64,000 bases of DNA from Gnetum montanum (GCA_015680685.1 MNCI01008302.1:223925-287924); one strand, 5' to 3'; counted from the stretch's first letter, positions 46,649 through 60,103 are shown. The notes: generated by a model not told the origin, from the sequence alone. Program-made: numbers and translations.

Positions 46649-48241
46649 TGTACTGACCTAAATCATTGGTGTAAGGCTAGAAGGGAAAAAAAACACCGAA
46701 AGATCATTAGGCAAACACAGCTGACCCTGCCTTCACTTGAGGGCAAGTTGGAAAAGGGGATGAAGGTAGAGTGCCTTGGATGGTCTACATGCAAATCAAC
46801 CAGGGACTTCCCTAATGATAAACTATGGCTTGCGCTGGGGTTATCGTAATTGATGTTTTAAAACATAAATAGTGCAGACAAAATGTAAACAGAAACGTAT
46901 GTAGAACTTGTATTGCAAGAAAAATGTAAAATGAACATAAAGCAAAGTAAATAAAATAATGGATAGCAAAATGAACTGTATCATATTACTTAGAAAAGAT
47001 GTGCATCGGTCAAAGCGGAGCTACACGTGTGGATGGCGGGTCAAGCGCCAAGCCCCGGGGTGATGTGATGTGATGTGTTTCAGAAGTGCTTGGATGCTAG
47101 GAGTCAACTGTGCCAAGCGCCCAAGGATTGCTAGTCTAATTTTCTTAAGCTGTCAACCTTCAAAATTTCCAACCCCATTTATGTGAATTGATAGGGTATT
47201 TATAGGGTTGGGCCAGGCTTGGATGCGGAATTTGAGAATGGAATCAACAGCTGGGAGATGAGAGGAAAGCGAATCAAGTGACATGTGTCTGATGGATAGC
47301 TGTGCGTGAGTTGGACATGTGTGGGCAAGCTATGTTCTTGACCAGGTTCATCATATCTTACAACATGTGGCTTACTCAAGCCCATGGAAGCATATACAAT
47401 TTGGACCATGAGGGCCTGACAAGCCCACAAATGAAAATTTACAATGATAATGTATAACAAAAGAAATTGGTTTTGTCTTCATCAAAACTTCTGGATTTGC
47501 AGCTTGACTACGATAGGGTGTTGATTCAAGTGGTTCTTCAAGACTTCCATTGTGAGTTGATTTTGTCTTGGCATGACTTGAGCATGCACACGCTGCACTC
47601 ACACCACACTCACACTATAGCATGACCTCAAAGTGAGTGAGCAAAGACTTGCAAATTTTTCACTAAATTTTGAACTTTGAAGTCTGATTCCTGAGTGCAA
47701 CAACTGTCTAGCTATGGTTGATCTTGAGAGTCAAAAACTAAGGTTGAAAATAACCTATTTTGAGCTATTTATGGTAGGTCATGCTAGACTCATGCTACAG
47801 CATGACCTGCAACGTGACTTTAAGAAACTTCTGAAAACTTGCAATTTTGAGCTGAAATCTGACATTCTAAATTTTGGAATTCTGAAGCTAGAACTGGAGG
47901 TTGTTGACCATGAACTCTGAGGATGATTTGCACCCTAAAATTTAGATCTTTTTGACTTGGTTTGGAGGCTCTTGAAGTTGGTCATGCTAGACTCACGCTG
48001 TAGCGTGACCTGTAGCGTGACTTGCGGCGTGACCCAAAAAATCTTTTGAAAATAACTAAGAAATCAGATCATTTTTAACTCAGTTTTGACACTGTGTGGA
48101 GTTTCTCACATTGAGTATGAGCAAGCTACCTTGGGCAAGCTGGGTGTGAGCTCCATTCCTTAGCAAAATTTTGCCTCTTGAAACTTCGAAAGGCCTTGAG
48201 TCGTTCTCATTTCAAAGTGCTAGGATGAAATTAGTGTTTCA
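46649..48241 (-). repeat. 3' LTR of element D
   Basis: The minus strand starts TGAAACACTAATTTC at 48241 and ends CAGTACA at 46649. U3 contains tcacgctgtagcgtgacctg palindromic words (47990-48030). TATA is at 47204-47197. R-U5 is close to that of B. Confidence 0.88.
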
Positions 48242-48255
48242 TTGGCCCTTCTTTG
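48242..48255 (-). other. Polypurine tract of element D
   Basis: AACAAAGAAGGGCCAA type on the minus strand, next to the LTR start. Confidence 0.75.
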
Positions 48256-49360
48256 TTGAAGTCTAGAGGAATCCACCCAAGAGGCATCGACAAGGAAGTG
48301 CAAAACACCATGAACAAACAAGCATCAAGCACTAACTGTCATCCCTTGGCTGAATGTCATCGCACTATTTTCAAAAGTACATGGGATTGAGGGAATGTGG
48401 TTCAAGATGCAAGGGATTGTAACTGGGAGAAGTCAAGAGTTAATCGAGGGACATGAATGTCATTGGGATTTTGACATAAGAATGCTCTCATGTGAACAAG
48501 CTATGTCATTGGTCCTTGTCAATAGCCAATTTTTAGCAGACTTGGAGCAAGGCATGGAGGGCATACACTCTTTGGAGAAATAGGACTCTTGCAGAGTGTT
48601 TACAGGGCTAGTTGTAAATAGCCAAAAACATGCGATGATGTGTAACATAGTCTCTTTGAGACATGAGTGTAACTATTTTCCAAGACAATTTCCTTCTCAC
48701 CTGGGGCTTGTATGAGAATAGCTAATAATCTTTGGTTTATAATGCCAACGGGGTCATGAAGACTTTTTTCATGTATTTTGCTCTTTGACCTTTTTGTTAT
48801 TTTTCTTTTTTTTGTTTGTTTCTTCTTTTCTTTTTGTTTTATTTTTTTTATGTTTTCTTTTTAGTCCTTTTGAAAGAGCTTGCTTTCAGTGTTGTGCTCG
48901 TGCTCAAGCGTTTGCATTTTATATCATGCACCGTATGTTGTGTTTTGTGATGTGACTGCTTAGAGAGTCATAGTGTGCAATAGTGTATCAAGAGTTTTGA
49001 GGTGAGTAGAATGTATCAAGGGGGTGTAATTAAATAGGCTAAGGGAATCATGATGGAAATAGGGGATGTATCGGGAGCTAGGAATGTACTTATGAATGGG
49101 TCGATTAATCCAGTTATGTGCGTCGGGAAGAATGCGATACCTTGTCATCATGATGAAGTGCACTTATGCACGAATGTCTCAGGCATGTCATCTTGCAAAC
49201 AAGAAGATGGAGCCACCATGTGCAATTACAAAGCAAACAGAATCATGAACAGCATCAACTTCATCAAGATCCATGAGACAAATTACGTAGCAAGTCTTTG
49301 TCTAACACGAACAACCAATTTGCAGCAACACATCTTTTTAAATTTTGCCTAGTCATCAAT
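48256..49360 (-). other. 3' noncoding region of element D
   Basis: Homologous to 42421-43554 of B in reverse; T-rich on the plus strand at 48780-48870. No gene seen. Confidence 0.55.
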
Positions 49361-49364
49361 GATG

Positions 49365-50040
49365 TCACTAGTTTATAGTCTTAGGGAACTGTTGTAGGTT
49401 AGTTTCACGTCATAACCCTTTGGACGGTGCTAGTTTAGCATCGTAGCGAATGGTGTATTGCTAGTTTATAGTCGTAGCGGATTGTGAAGAGGCAAGCCAT
49501 TTTATAGTCTTAGTGGACTCTAGATGCTAGTTTCATATCATGGTGGACTGATGTGGTAGTTTAACCTCATACCGAATGGAGCTCTGTGGAGCCCAGGACA
49601 TTCTGTGATATCAGTTTTAAGTCATGATGCCAGGACTATTCTATGGTTAGTTTTAAGTCATGATGTCAGGACTATTCTGTGGTATCAATTTTAAGTCATG
49701 ATGCTAGTACTATTCTGTAGTATCAGTTTAAATTCATGATGCTAGGACTATTCTATGGTATCAATTTTAAGTTATGATGTCAGGACTGTTCTGTGCCAGT
49801 TTATAGTCTTAGCGAACTGTCTGTGCTTACCTTGCTTGTGTAAGGTATGATGCTGCATGCATGGTCATGCTATGTGTCTGCAAGATCCTGCAAAAATCAA
49901 CTAGAACGAAAACAACATCAAACAACACCTATCATAAATAGAGTTAAAATGTATGAATGAAAGAAAAGCAATGCAAAATGTGATAGTTTTAGGCCATTTC
50001 GGGCCGTAGGCTAGTTTAAGGCCTTTTCGGGCCATGTGTT
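49365..50040 (-). repeat. Tandem arrays of element D
   Basis: On the minus strand these are the same two unit types as in B: several units of agtcctggcatcatgactta type (49600-49800) and taaactagc units (49370-49560 and 49985-50035). Confidence 0.83.
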
Positions 50041-50065
50041 TTTGTAGTTTTATGTTTTAGGGGGC

Positions 50066-50570
50066 ATGGAAGGCTTAGGATCCTCTGGGAAGTTATTGGC
50101 TTCAACCACTCGTTTGGGTGTGTTAACCTTAGGTGTTGTGTTGGTTACCATGGGTGTACCACCAAGAAACTCTTCTTCCAAAACTTACACCATGTCTATG
50201 TCATGGATAGTCGAGGAGGAAACGTTATCACCATGGATGATAACTTGACCACCTTCGTATGGAAGGTGGATTTCTTGGTGGATGGGAGAGGAGATAGGAT
50301 TTAGTTGGGCTAGCCAAGGCCTACCTAGAATCACGTTGAAACCTGGCATCTCCTCTATGACAATGAAGTCTATGCTAGTGGGGAATTTCTCTCCCACAAC
50401 AAAGGCTAAGTTGATTGTACCCTTGACTGTGACACGTGATCCATTGAAGGATTTTAGACATGTGGTTTTGGTTGGCCTGATTTCATCTGCCATGCCTAGC
50501 TTGTTGATGATGGAGTACAAGATTATGTTTGTTGTTGCACCATCGTCAACACGTATTCTACATATGGTGC
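50066..50570 (-). pseudogene. Retropepsin-like protease, element D
   Basis: The minus strand shows VDDGATTN at 50550-50527, then MYSIINKLGMADEIRPTKTT and FNVILGRPWLAQLNPISSPI, almost the same as B. The frame is open over 111 codons. D-D-G replaces the usual D-S/T-G. Confidence 0.82.
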
Positions 50571-50779
50571 ACTACCCAACATGTATGCTAATGGATAGTG
50601 GAGCTGTAGTAACCTCCCCTCATGTGGGGTTAACTTTGACTACATCATCGCATAAGGTTAAATTTTTTGAACCTAATTCTTGTGGTGTAGGGGATGACAT
50701 CATTGCACAGATGGATGCCTCATTTGCAAGGATGTCCTCCATAATAGGAATGGAGACCAAGACCTAGGCTAATGCTTAG

Positions 50780-53440
50780 TAGTGAGTAGATGAGGTTGTG
50801 ACCAGGTCGTACAAGCTAAACGTTGTGTTCTTTTGCTTGAGTGCTTGTTTTGCCTATGTTAGTGAAGCTACGAAGTCCTTGTCATTACCTGTTGTGTTGG
50901 CTTTGACTTCCTCCATGAAGCTTTAGAGATAGACCTCTCAGGAGGGGGACTTCGGCTTGGTTTGCTTGGGGTTAGGAGCCCCAGTGTTTGGTTGTTGCTT
51001 GTTAGTTCTGACCTTTGCTTCAGCCATGGGGGTTTCGAGGTGCTCATTTGTCCTCTTGCATTGCCATTTGGTGGGCTTACCCGAGTTGCTAGTGGGATCA
51101 ACCCTTGAAGGAGGAGGGATTGAGATGTTGCCCACTATTGGGCTTCGGGTAGGTGACAGGCCATCATGTTGTGGCACTTTGATGATGAAAATTTTCTTAG
51201 CAGTTTTTGTTGCCGCATCATGCCAGTTTAACATCTTAGCAGACGAGTCATGCTAGTTTAACGTCTTAGCAGATGAGTCATGCGAGTTTAATGTCTTAGT
51301 AGATGATCGGTAGTTTAACATCATTTTAGATAAAAAGGGTGTGATAGGTGCATGAGGTGGCACTTTGATAATAAATGGAGGCCTCTTGCTTGTGGAGGCT
51401 ACAGGAACCTTTGCCTTGTTAGGAGGCACACAGATTACAAAAGGTTGTTGCATAGGTTTGGGCTTGCCACCTATGCTAATTGAGTTTATGACATAGGAGT
51501 CATCGTCTGTGTTGGATTGACTTGCCATGTCAATCACTAATTGGCCTTATTCTATCATTCTTTGCAGGTCATCTTGCAAGCCATGACAATTTTCTATACT
51601 GTGACCAACCATTTCATGGTAATGGTATTATTGGTTCAGTTTAAAATGTTGTGGGACTAGGGGCTCATTCAGTACTGCTAAGGTGGGGTTCCTTAGTAGT
51701 TCACTGTACCTATCGTGTTTTTGGTAGGTAATCTCTAATACGTGTTTTTGTTGGATTTTCCCAACTTTCAAGAGTTGCTCCAATAGTTGAGAGGGTTGCA
51801 TCGGTAGTGGTGTATACTTTGAGCGGTCTTTGTGCTAAAAGTTGGGCCTTGGGGTGGCCCTTGCTGATGTAGGTGAGTTGGCACCAAAGTTGGCAGCTTT
51901 GTCAGCTAGGGCTTTCGGTTGCTAAGCTATTGGATCCTAGTTGGTTCCTTTTGTGCTTGCAACCACCATTGCCATTGTTGTGTTTTGCTTGTGAGCATGT
52001 TGGTTTCTATAGGCCACATAAGCTGGGTCATTGCTAGCTTGCGTTGCCTCCTCTATGTTCTTGATTTATGTGAATGCTTGACTCAAAGTACGAGCACTCA
52101 AATAATAAATTTTTGACTTTATGAAGTCATTCACAGCAGCCTTAAAAATGGTAAGCAAGTATGTCTCAGGTATGGGCTCATGAAGTTCGTTAAGGGCTAT
52201 GCTCCACCTTTGGATGAATTTTTGTACCAACTCTAGTGGTGCCTATTTAATCTAAATCAAGCTATCTAGTGTGGCTTTAGGCTTTAGACTATATTTGAAG
52301 TGAGTAACGAATTGATGTAACAAATCCTCTAGGGAGGATATGGAGTTACGTGGTAAATCTTGATACTAGTCTAAGGCTTTTCCCATTAGGAACATGGCAA
52401 ATACACGTAGAATTGCATGAAGCCATGCCTGAAGCAAAAGACATTCTATTTGGAATGTCACTAGGTCGATGTTTGGATCTCCCTCTCCATTGTACTTGGT
52501 TAACTAGGGTAATGAGATTCCCTTTGGTAAAGTCAATGGTGAAACTGAAGAGTGGATTGGGTCATCCTAGTAGAAATATAGTGCCTTGACTTCCTCAGTG
52601 TTTGCAATTTTAAGGCATTGTACCTCTTCAGTCAATAGTTGCATCATTTTCTTTGTGTCTGCTCACTCTTGGGTAGTAGGTAGACCGACATGATGAGTGG
52701 ATTATGATTGATAGTAGTTTGGTTGTTGTATCATTTTTGGAAAGGGAGTCTGTTGGATTGTTGGGTGTTGTTGTGGTGGAGCAACATTCAGAGATGGGAT
52801 CGCAGGGTGTGGTATGCTATAGTAAGTTGGTTGGTACTATTGAATAGCTAGTAAAACCCACTTCCTAGCCATAGGTTGTGAGGTAATCCCCTGAATGTGT
52901 TGTGCTGAAGTAGTCAGAGGTGCCCCATGGGTTTGTATTTGTGGTATCTAATGGGTGGACATGGAAGCTGGTACTTCTTGTTGAGAAGCCAATCCTCGAG
53001 TGTATGCGGATGAAGGAGGAAGCATAGTTTCTCCCAGGAAGGGTTGAAATAATGGGTTTATATGGACATGGGGACTAACGGTATGATACAAATCCCCATG
53101 CTTAGATTGGGTGGCAAAGTCATCTCCCTCATCTCCACCCTCAGGCTCTATTATAGGTGGCTGTAAGGTTTGACTCCCTACCATGAGAAGGTGAGATATG
53201 AGTTAATGATGGGGCTCAGAAAGGGGGATTATGTCAAATGCTGAAGGAGTGAACTCATGATCTCCTTTGTAAATAAGTTCAAATTTTTGTTTTACCTCTT
53301 CTTCTACACAATCAATAGGCAATTTGGCTTGGATCTTGACATAGATGAAGTTATACTATTCAAGTGTGAGGATTGCGGAAGTAAGGTTGATCTACGAAGA
53401 TTCCATGATAGTGTGTACAAGCTGATAGTGTGTGCAACAT
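50780..53440 (-). pseudogene. Gag remnant, element D
   Basis: Equivalent to B gag in reverse. The N-terminal part lies near 53330-52948 (DDFATQSKHGDLYHTVSPHV), the capsid core in broken frames at about 52600-52000, the knuckle region near 51800-51540 and the VIKVPP linker at 51537-50940. Several frameshifts and stops. Confidence 0.78.
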
Positions 53441-53630
53441 GAGTAACTTACAGCATGCTTAACTGGCAGCGTAACTGATGGCAGCGTGAGTGGCTGACAG
53501 TGTGTGTAACTAGGCTCAACATGCGTGACAAGGTTAGTGTGAGCAAGCTTAGCGTGTGCAAGCTGATTCAAGTTTCAACATTTGGTAGCATTAGTTGGGT
53601 ATGTCTTGACAAGATGATAAACAAGATAGG

Positions 53631-53648
53631 CCATCCTTCTAGTGCCAA
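53631..53648 (-). other. Primer binding site of element D
   Basis: TTGGCACTAGAAGGATGG on the minus strand, six bases inside the LTR end at 53654. Confidence 0.7.
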
Positions 53649-53653
53649 TTTAA

Positions 53654-55584
53654 TGTATTGACCTAAATCGTCGGTGTAAGGCTGGAAGGGAAAACAAACA
53701 CCGAAAGATCGTTGAGCAGAGACAACTGACCTTGCCTTTGCTTGAGGGCAAGCTAGAAAAGGAGACGAAGGCAGAGTGCCTTAGATGGTCTGTACGAAAA
53801 TCAACCAAGGACTTCCCCAAGCATAAACTATGGCTTACGTTGGGGTTATCATAACTGATGTTTTAAAATGTACATAGTGCATATGAAATGTAAACAGAAA
53901 CGTATGCAGAACTTGTATTGCAAGCAAAACGTAAACTGAACATAAAGTAGAGTAAAAAAAATATTGGCTAGCAAAACAAACTGTATTATATTGCTTAGAA
54001 AAGATGTGCATTAGTCAAAGTGTAGCTACATGTGTGGATGGTAGGTTAAGCAACAAACCCTAGGGTGATGTGATGTGATGTGTTTTAGAAGTGCTTGGAT
54101 GCTAGCAGTCAAGTGTGCCAAGCACCCAAGGATTTCTGGTCTGAGTTTCCCAAGTCTTCAACCTTTAAAATTGCCAACCCTATTTATGTGAATTAACAGG
54201 GTATTGATAGGGTTGGGCTGGGCTCGGGTGCGGAATTCAAGAATGAAATCAATGATTGGGAGATGAGAGGAAAGTGGATCAAGTGACACATGTCCGATGG
54301 GTAGCTATGCGTGAGTTGAACATGTGTGGGCAAGCTACGTTCTTGACCAGGTTCATCGTATCTTATAATGTGTGGCTTACTCAAGCCCATGGAAGCATAT
54401 ACAATTTTGACCATGAGGGCCTAACAAGCCCACAAATGAAAATTTACAATGATAATGTACAACAAGAGAAATTGGTTCTGCCTTCGTCGAAAATTCTGGA
54501 TTTGTGAGTTGACTGTAGTTGGGTGTCGATTCGAGTGGTTCCATAGGACTTCCAGCATGAGTTGATTTTGTCTTGGTGTGACTTGAGCGTGTGCACATTA
54601 CACTCACACCACACTCACGCTGCAGCGTGACCTCAACATGACTGAGCAAAGACTTGCAAATTTTTCACCAAATTTCAAACTTAATTCCTAAGTACAAAAA
54701 TTGTCTAGCTATGGTTGATTCCTGATTCCTTGAGTGGAATTGAGTGTAGTTACAATTTGAAGCCTAATTCCTTGAGTGGGATTGAGTGTAGTTATAATTT
54801 GGGGCCAAAAAGGAGTACAACAAAGATGCATTTTTGCTAGCTATGCTTGCTAGAGGTGTGTTGGAGCTAAGCTAAATGTTAGTGCTACGTTATGGAGGCC
54901 TTTGGAGGCTATTTTGGTTGACTATTCTTAACTACACTTTGGACTGGGGGAGAGCATAGTTAGAACACTTAGAAAATTTTGCAAAATGTGACCATGTGCT
55001 AACCACACTTTTCATGGAAGGCCAACTATGCTCCCAACTAGGGTCGAACATAGTCTCAACACTTAGAACAACTTGCAAAAATTGGTAGAAATTGGCTTCT
55101 AGTTAACTACGTTTGACTACACTCTAGTCTAGTGGAGAGCATAGTTTTGACACTTAAAAAATTTTTGCAAAGCTAGATCTTTCATGTTAACTACACTTGA
55201 CTACACTCCAGGATAGTGGAGAGTGTAGTCTCAACTCTTAGAAAAATTTGTAGCTACTGGCTTGACACTTAGAAAAATTTGCAAAAACTACCCTTTGGTG
55301 TTAACTGGTGTTAACTACACTCTCTATTGACTTGACTATGCTCTAGGGTATTAGAGAGTGTAGTCCCAACACTTAAAAAAAATTGTAGCTTCTTGCCTTG
55401 TCATGAAACTTAGGTAAAATTGTCAAAAAATTAGTTTTTTTGAGCTAAGTACTCTTTCCACTAGGTTGACTATGCTCTGGGGTAGTGGAGAGCATAGTCC
55501 TAACACTTAAAAAAATTTGCCTCATGTTGACACTTAAACAAATTTGTAGTTGAGATGTCATAGCCCAAATTTGGTGGTGTTTTA
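53654..55584 (-). repeat. Chimeric LTR shared by elements D and E
   Basis: From 53654 to about 54720 it follows the left LTR of D (46649-47721) base by base. At ctagctatggttgat the match stops. From 54721 to 55584 the U3 is different: about six repeats with actatgctct and ggagagcatagt words each followed by cttagaaaaatttg. The outer TG has become TA (TAAAACACC). A second polypurine tract follows outside. So R-U5 and primer site are of D type, while the distal U3 belongs to E. Confidence 0.8.
54880..55510. repeat. E-type palindromic words in U3
   Basis: Repeats of the word actatgctctcc or its complement ggagagcatagt, with spacers carrying cttagaaaaatttgc. Paired forms occur at 55337-55372 and 55469-55500. 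The same words recur at 60431-61950 in the body of E. Confidence 0.8.
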
Positions 55585-55598
55585 TTGGCCCCTCTTTG
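55585..55598 (-). other. Polypurine tract of element E
   Basis: CAAAGAGGGGCCAA on the minus strand, identical to that of A, lying outside the chimeric LTR. Confidence 0.78.
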
Positions 55599-56649
55599 TT
55601 GACATCTAGAGTAGTGGCCTGAGAGACATCAACAAAGAACTATGAAACATCATAGTAGGCTTGGCACCAACATCGCTCTTTAGTACCTGATCAGATGTCA
55701 TTGCACCATGCTCAAGAGTGATGTGGATGACGATATGCTGATTGTAAGAGGTGTAGGCAATATGTTGAGGATAAAAGAGGAAGTAAGATGAAAATAGAGT
55801 GTTAGCATGTAAAAAAATCATGGATGGCAGTGGCCATGGCACCAGAGTGGCTTGCTCCTAAAAATGTTGACCTCTCATCAGAGTGCTCATGAGACAGCTA
55901 GTATGGATTTAGGGCTAGACCGGTTGCAAAATTGTAGCTCTATTGATTTGCTTGTGGATGTGTTTTTTCCCTTTCTTTCTTTTTTCTCTTTTTTTTTATT
56001 TTTTTTTCTTTTGCTTTTTGGTTGTGAGGCGAACCTACTTTGGGTTCTACACATTGTTGAATGCTAGTTGCAGGATGCTTTCCATCAAGTGAACTATGTG
56101 CCACAGGATGGGTTTTCTTTTGATTCTTATGAAACTGCATCGCATTTGTAGGATATGTTTTTTTGACTCACTTGCTTGTAGAACTATGCATGACTAATAG
56201 CAAAACCAATTTAAGATCTTGGTAGATCATGGATTTGCTAGTTTAAGATCCTAGTAGACCGTGAACCTAGTTTAAAGTCTTGGCAGACCATGGTGTGCTA
56301 GTTTATAGCCCTTGTAGACTACTATGTGCTATGGTAGACAAGTTGTGCTAGTTTAACATTGTAGCAAATGAATGTTATGCTATTTTAGTATCATAGCATA
56401 TGTGTTATTTTTCTAGTTTAACATCATGACCCAAGGATGAATTGTGTTAGTTTAACATCATAATAGATGAATGCTAAGCTAGTTTAACGTCATAGTAGAT
56501 AAGTAATGTGTATTCTGGTTTAATGTTATGGTGGATAGGCTATGCCAGTTCAATGTCATAGTGGATGGATTATGCCACCTTAATGTCATAGTGGACATAT
56601 TCTTACCTTGTTCCATTGATGTGCAGCATGCTAGGCATAGTATGGCTTT
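55599..56649 (-). repeat. 3' region and tandem array of element E
   Basis: 55599-56190 shows no gene; it holds a T-rich run at 55960-56015. From about 56195 to 56600 there are some twelve irregular units of about 30-40 bases with gctagtttaagatcctagta or gctagtttaacatcatagta on the plus strand, the reverse of the array 3 type of element A. Confidence 0.75.
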
Positions 56650-59600
56650 AGGTATGAATGGTTCACTATATTAGCAAACTCATTTTCATTTGGTCAATGA
56701 GCTTGAATGCTCTGTTGTCATAGGCCTTAGTAACCAAGAAAGGCACTTCCTAGTTAGCTGAGAATTTATCTATAGGTTTGTGAATGGCCTTGAGGACAAG
56801 GTCCCCTCTCTTGATCGAGCACTAGTGCTAGTTATGATGATATTTTTTCCTTTCCTTTTCTTGGTATCATTTCATGAAATCAAGTGTTTGAATGTGCTCC
56901 TTCTCTATTGAGTTAAGGTCTATGGATCTCAACTCATTGTTCTCAGCTTCATCGATGAAGTTCAAGAGGATCATCAGGAGCAATGGAACCTACAATTCAA
57001 GCAACAGAATTGCTTCAGATCTATGGACAAGGCTATAAGGTATCTTACCTATTGTCATTCAACATGTTGTGTAGTAGGCCCATAGTGCATAGATTAGTTA
57101 CTCATGCCATCATTGTTTGCTATTACTTAGCATCTTCTTCAGGATATTGATGATGACCTTGTTAGTGGCCTCCACTTGGCCATTTACCTTAGGGTAGTAA
57201 GATGACAAGAAGGAATACTTAATGCCAAAGTGCTTACAAAAGGCTTTAGTTTTGGCACTACTAAATTGTGGCTTGTTGTCTGTTACTGTGGTCATGGGTA
57301 AGCCAAAATGGATCACTATGTTATCAAGCACAAATTTGCAAACCTATTGTGATGTTATCTTCCTAAGGGAAATAGCCTCAACCCACTTGGTAAAATACTT
57401 GGTTGTGGTTATTATGAAGCTATTCCCTGCATAGGACTTAGGCATTATGGGTTCAATGATGTCCAAGCCACAACATTGGAATGGTCATGTGATTTGCATT
57501 GTGTGCACTTCAGTCAGTGGCACATGCATTAAGTTGTCATGCCATTAACACATGTCACATGTTTTGACCTTCAAGACATAATTGTGCTACATGTAAGGCA
57601 AATAATAGCCCAGCCATCTAATTTTTATTGCCATTACACTAGGTGTTATGTGACCTTCATACAATCCCTCATGGACGTGTTTGATGATTGTTTGTGCTTC
57701 ACTATTTCTTACATAGCTTAGCAGTATGCCATCATAGGATCTATGATATAACATTTTATCACCTACGATGACATACTACTACGAAGGTTTACACACTGCA
57801 TCTTTTTCAGCGGTAGTTGAATGTTGTAGAGGAACACCCTATAGAAGGTACACCTTGATGTCATCATACCACTCTCCTACATGGGTTGCACTTACTATGG
57901 TTATGGATGCAATGTCATTGATTTATGTGATAGGAATAGTGCAATCTACCACTAAGATGGGCGATGTGTGAAACATGTCAGGTGCGATGATAAGGGATAA
58001 AGTTGCTAATGCTTCGGGTATGGCATTTTTGTTTTAGGGAATGTATTGGACATTAATAGTTTCAAACTATTGAAGTAAGTGCTTTACCAGGTCACGGTAA
58101 GGTTGTAAATGTTGGGCCTTGCAGGCATAAATGAGGTTGACCACTAATTATGAGTCACCTCAGATTGCTATGTGTTGGATCCCTAGGTAGCATGCTGCAA
58201 GGATGCCTTGAAGGAGAACTTTTTACTTCGCCATGTTGTTAGTGCAAGGGAATGTAAAAAGGTATGCGAAGGGTTGGATCTACCCAGAGGGAAATGTGAT
58301 AATAGTAGTGGTGCTACCATTTTAAGAGGTTGAAGCACTATCAAAATGTAAGAGTGCCTCATAGTTATTGGGCACTTTAGTAATGCTACTGACATGCTCA
58401 TCCAAGAATTCCAGGTATATGGATGCTTAATCGTTTATTGGTAAAACTGTAAGTTGTGCAACTATATCTTGACCTTTCATCGAGGCTTATGCAACATAAT
58501 ATAGGTCAAACTTCACTATTATTACTTTCCATCATGTAATACAACTACTTTCATAGATATTCATTATGAATGCTTAGAGTACATTGTTTTTGCAAATGAT
58601 ATTAACTTAGATGCAGAAAAGGTAATGCCTCCACCTAGTGAGAAGACTAAGGCAAGGTAGTGCTTTTCCACATCATTGTATTTCACTTCATAAGCTACAA
58701 ATGCATGGCTCAAGTAGTAGACTAGAACCTTTGTACCATCATCTCACTTTTGGCAAAGCAGAGAAATGATGGACGTGCTAGAAGTAGCAAGATAGATGTA
58801 AAAACGTTTATCTCCTTGCAAAGGGTAAATCATAGGAAGTTGTGCCAACTTGTGCTTAAGGTTGTTAAATTCTTGTTCGCATTAAGCTATCCGCTTGAAG
58901 TGGGATCCTTTCTTGAGTAGATATTGCATTGGCTATAACTTATCAGTTAATTACGTACTAAACCTAGATATAAATTATAGTCTACCTTGCAACCCTCGTA
59001 GCTCCTTAATGTTGGCTAACGATGCCAAGTTGGTTATGGCCTTAACCTTGTCAAGGTTTACATGTATCCCTACTTTGGATACTACAATACTGAGCATCTA
59101 GCCCATTTTGATGTTAAAAACACACTTCTTGGAATTTAACCTAAGATCTTCTTTTAAGCAATGTTTAAGCACTATTTCTATATCATTTGCATGGTCATGA
59201 GCCACTTTGGACTTAACTGCTATGTCATCGATGCAGTTATTGAGTAATCTTAACATGTAATCACTAAAGATTTATGTCATTGTAAGTTGATACATTGCTC
59301 CTGCATTCTTGAGTTCAAAAGGCATCATGATATAACAAAATGTACCTTAGGGGTTCACGAAAGTTGTGCTAAGTTTGTGCTTAGGGTTGATCCTAATCTA
59401 GTTGTAGCCCAAGAACCCATCCATGAAGCATAACAAGGTGTGTCCAATTGTGGTATCGATCAATTAATCAATACTAGGCAACAGGAAGTTGTCTTTGATG
59501 GTTACCTTGTTTAGGCTCCAAAAGTTTATGCAAATGCATATACTTCTATTTTTCTTGGGCACAACTAAAATGTTGGAGACCCAATCTACATAGTCAACAA

Positions 59601-60103
59601 CCTAAATGAAACTAGCTTTGTAAAGCTTGGTGATTTCATCATGGACTACCAATGCTACTTTAGGTCTAACCTTACGTGCTTTCTATTTTACTAGTTTAAT
59701 GTAGGGATTGAGAATGATATTGTGCTAGAATAGCTGAGGAACTAGGCTTGGCATCTCCTTATATGACCATGCGAATGCCTTGATGTTATCATTTAGCACC
59801 TTAGTAATGTCTTGGACATGTTGGGAATCTAGCGAGGAGCTTAGTTTTAGCGTTTTTTCCTCATCATTAGGTCCTGTAATGGAGATCCCAACAAGGGGAT
59901 CCTCTATGACATGCCCTGCCTCTAGATCAAGAGCCTTGACTAGATGGTTGAGCTACTTTAGTGGTGTCTCTATGGATGTTATATTTTTGACGTAGGTTGT
60001 AGGCTCAAGGTCTAGGCAATGTGAGTTAATACATTGTTTAATATCGCCATGAGGTCTCGTAAGGACCAAAGGTGAGAGAAGCTACTTAGGCATGGCCATG
60101 TCG
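56650..60103 (-). pseudogene. Pol remnant of element E
   Basis: The minus strand starts near 60103 and matches A pol from VIEDPLVGISITGPNDE through RT (SLNKVTIKDNFLLPSID) to the polymerase motif, here CIDD at 59235-59224 instead of YVDD. After about 58950 the frame breaks and RNase H is hard to follow. Integrase is clear again at 57600-57110: VKTCDMC, GLDIIEP, TDNKPQFSS and KVNGQVEATNKVIIN, with all three D-D-E residues present and a stop-free core. The C-terminal part continues to about 56650 (FSANxEVPFLVTKA). It is dead, with many stops, but its integrase core is better kept than in A. Confidence 0.87.

Larger units (their letters stand above)
46649..55584 (-). mobile_element. Element D: minus-strand gag-protease element of the B type
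   Basis: On the minus strand the order is LTR (55584-53654), primer site (53648-53631), gag, protease, tandem arrays, 3' region, polypurine tract (48255-48242) and LTR (48241-46649). As in B there is no pol. The left outer flank is ctagg; the right flank is not a duplication but another polypurine tract and a pol region (element E). So D and E share the middle LTR, and the true far end of the complex lies beyond the window. Confidence 0.82.
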
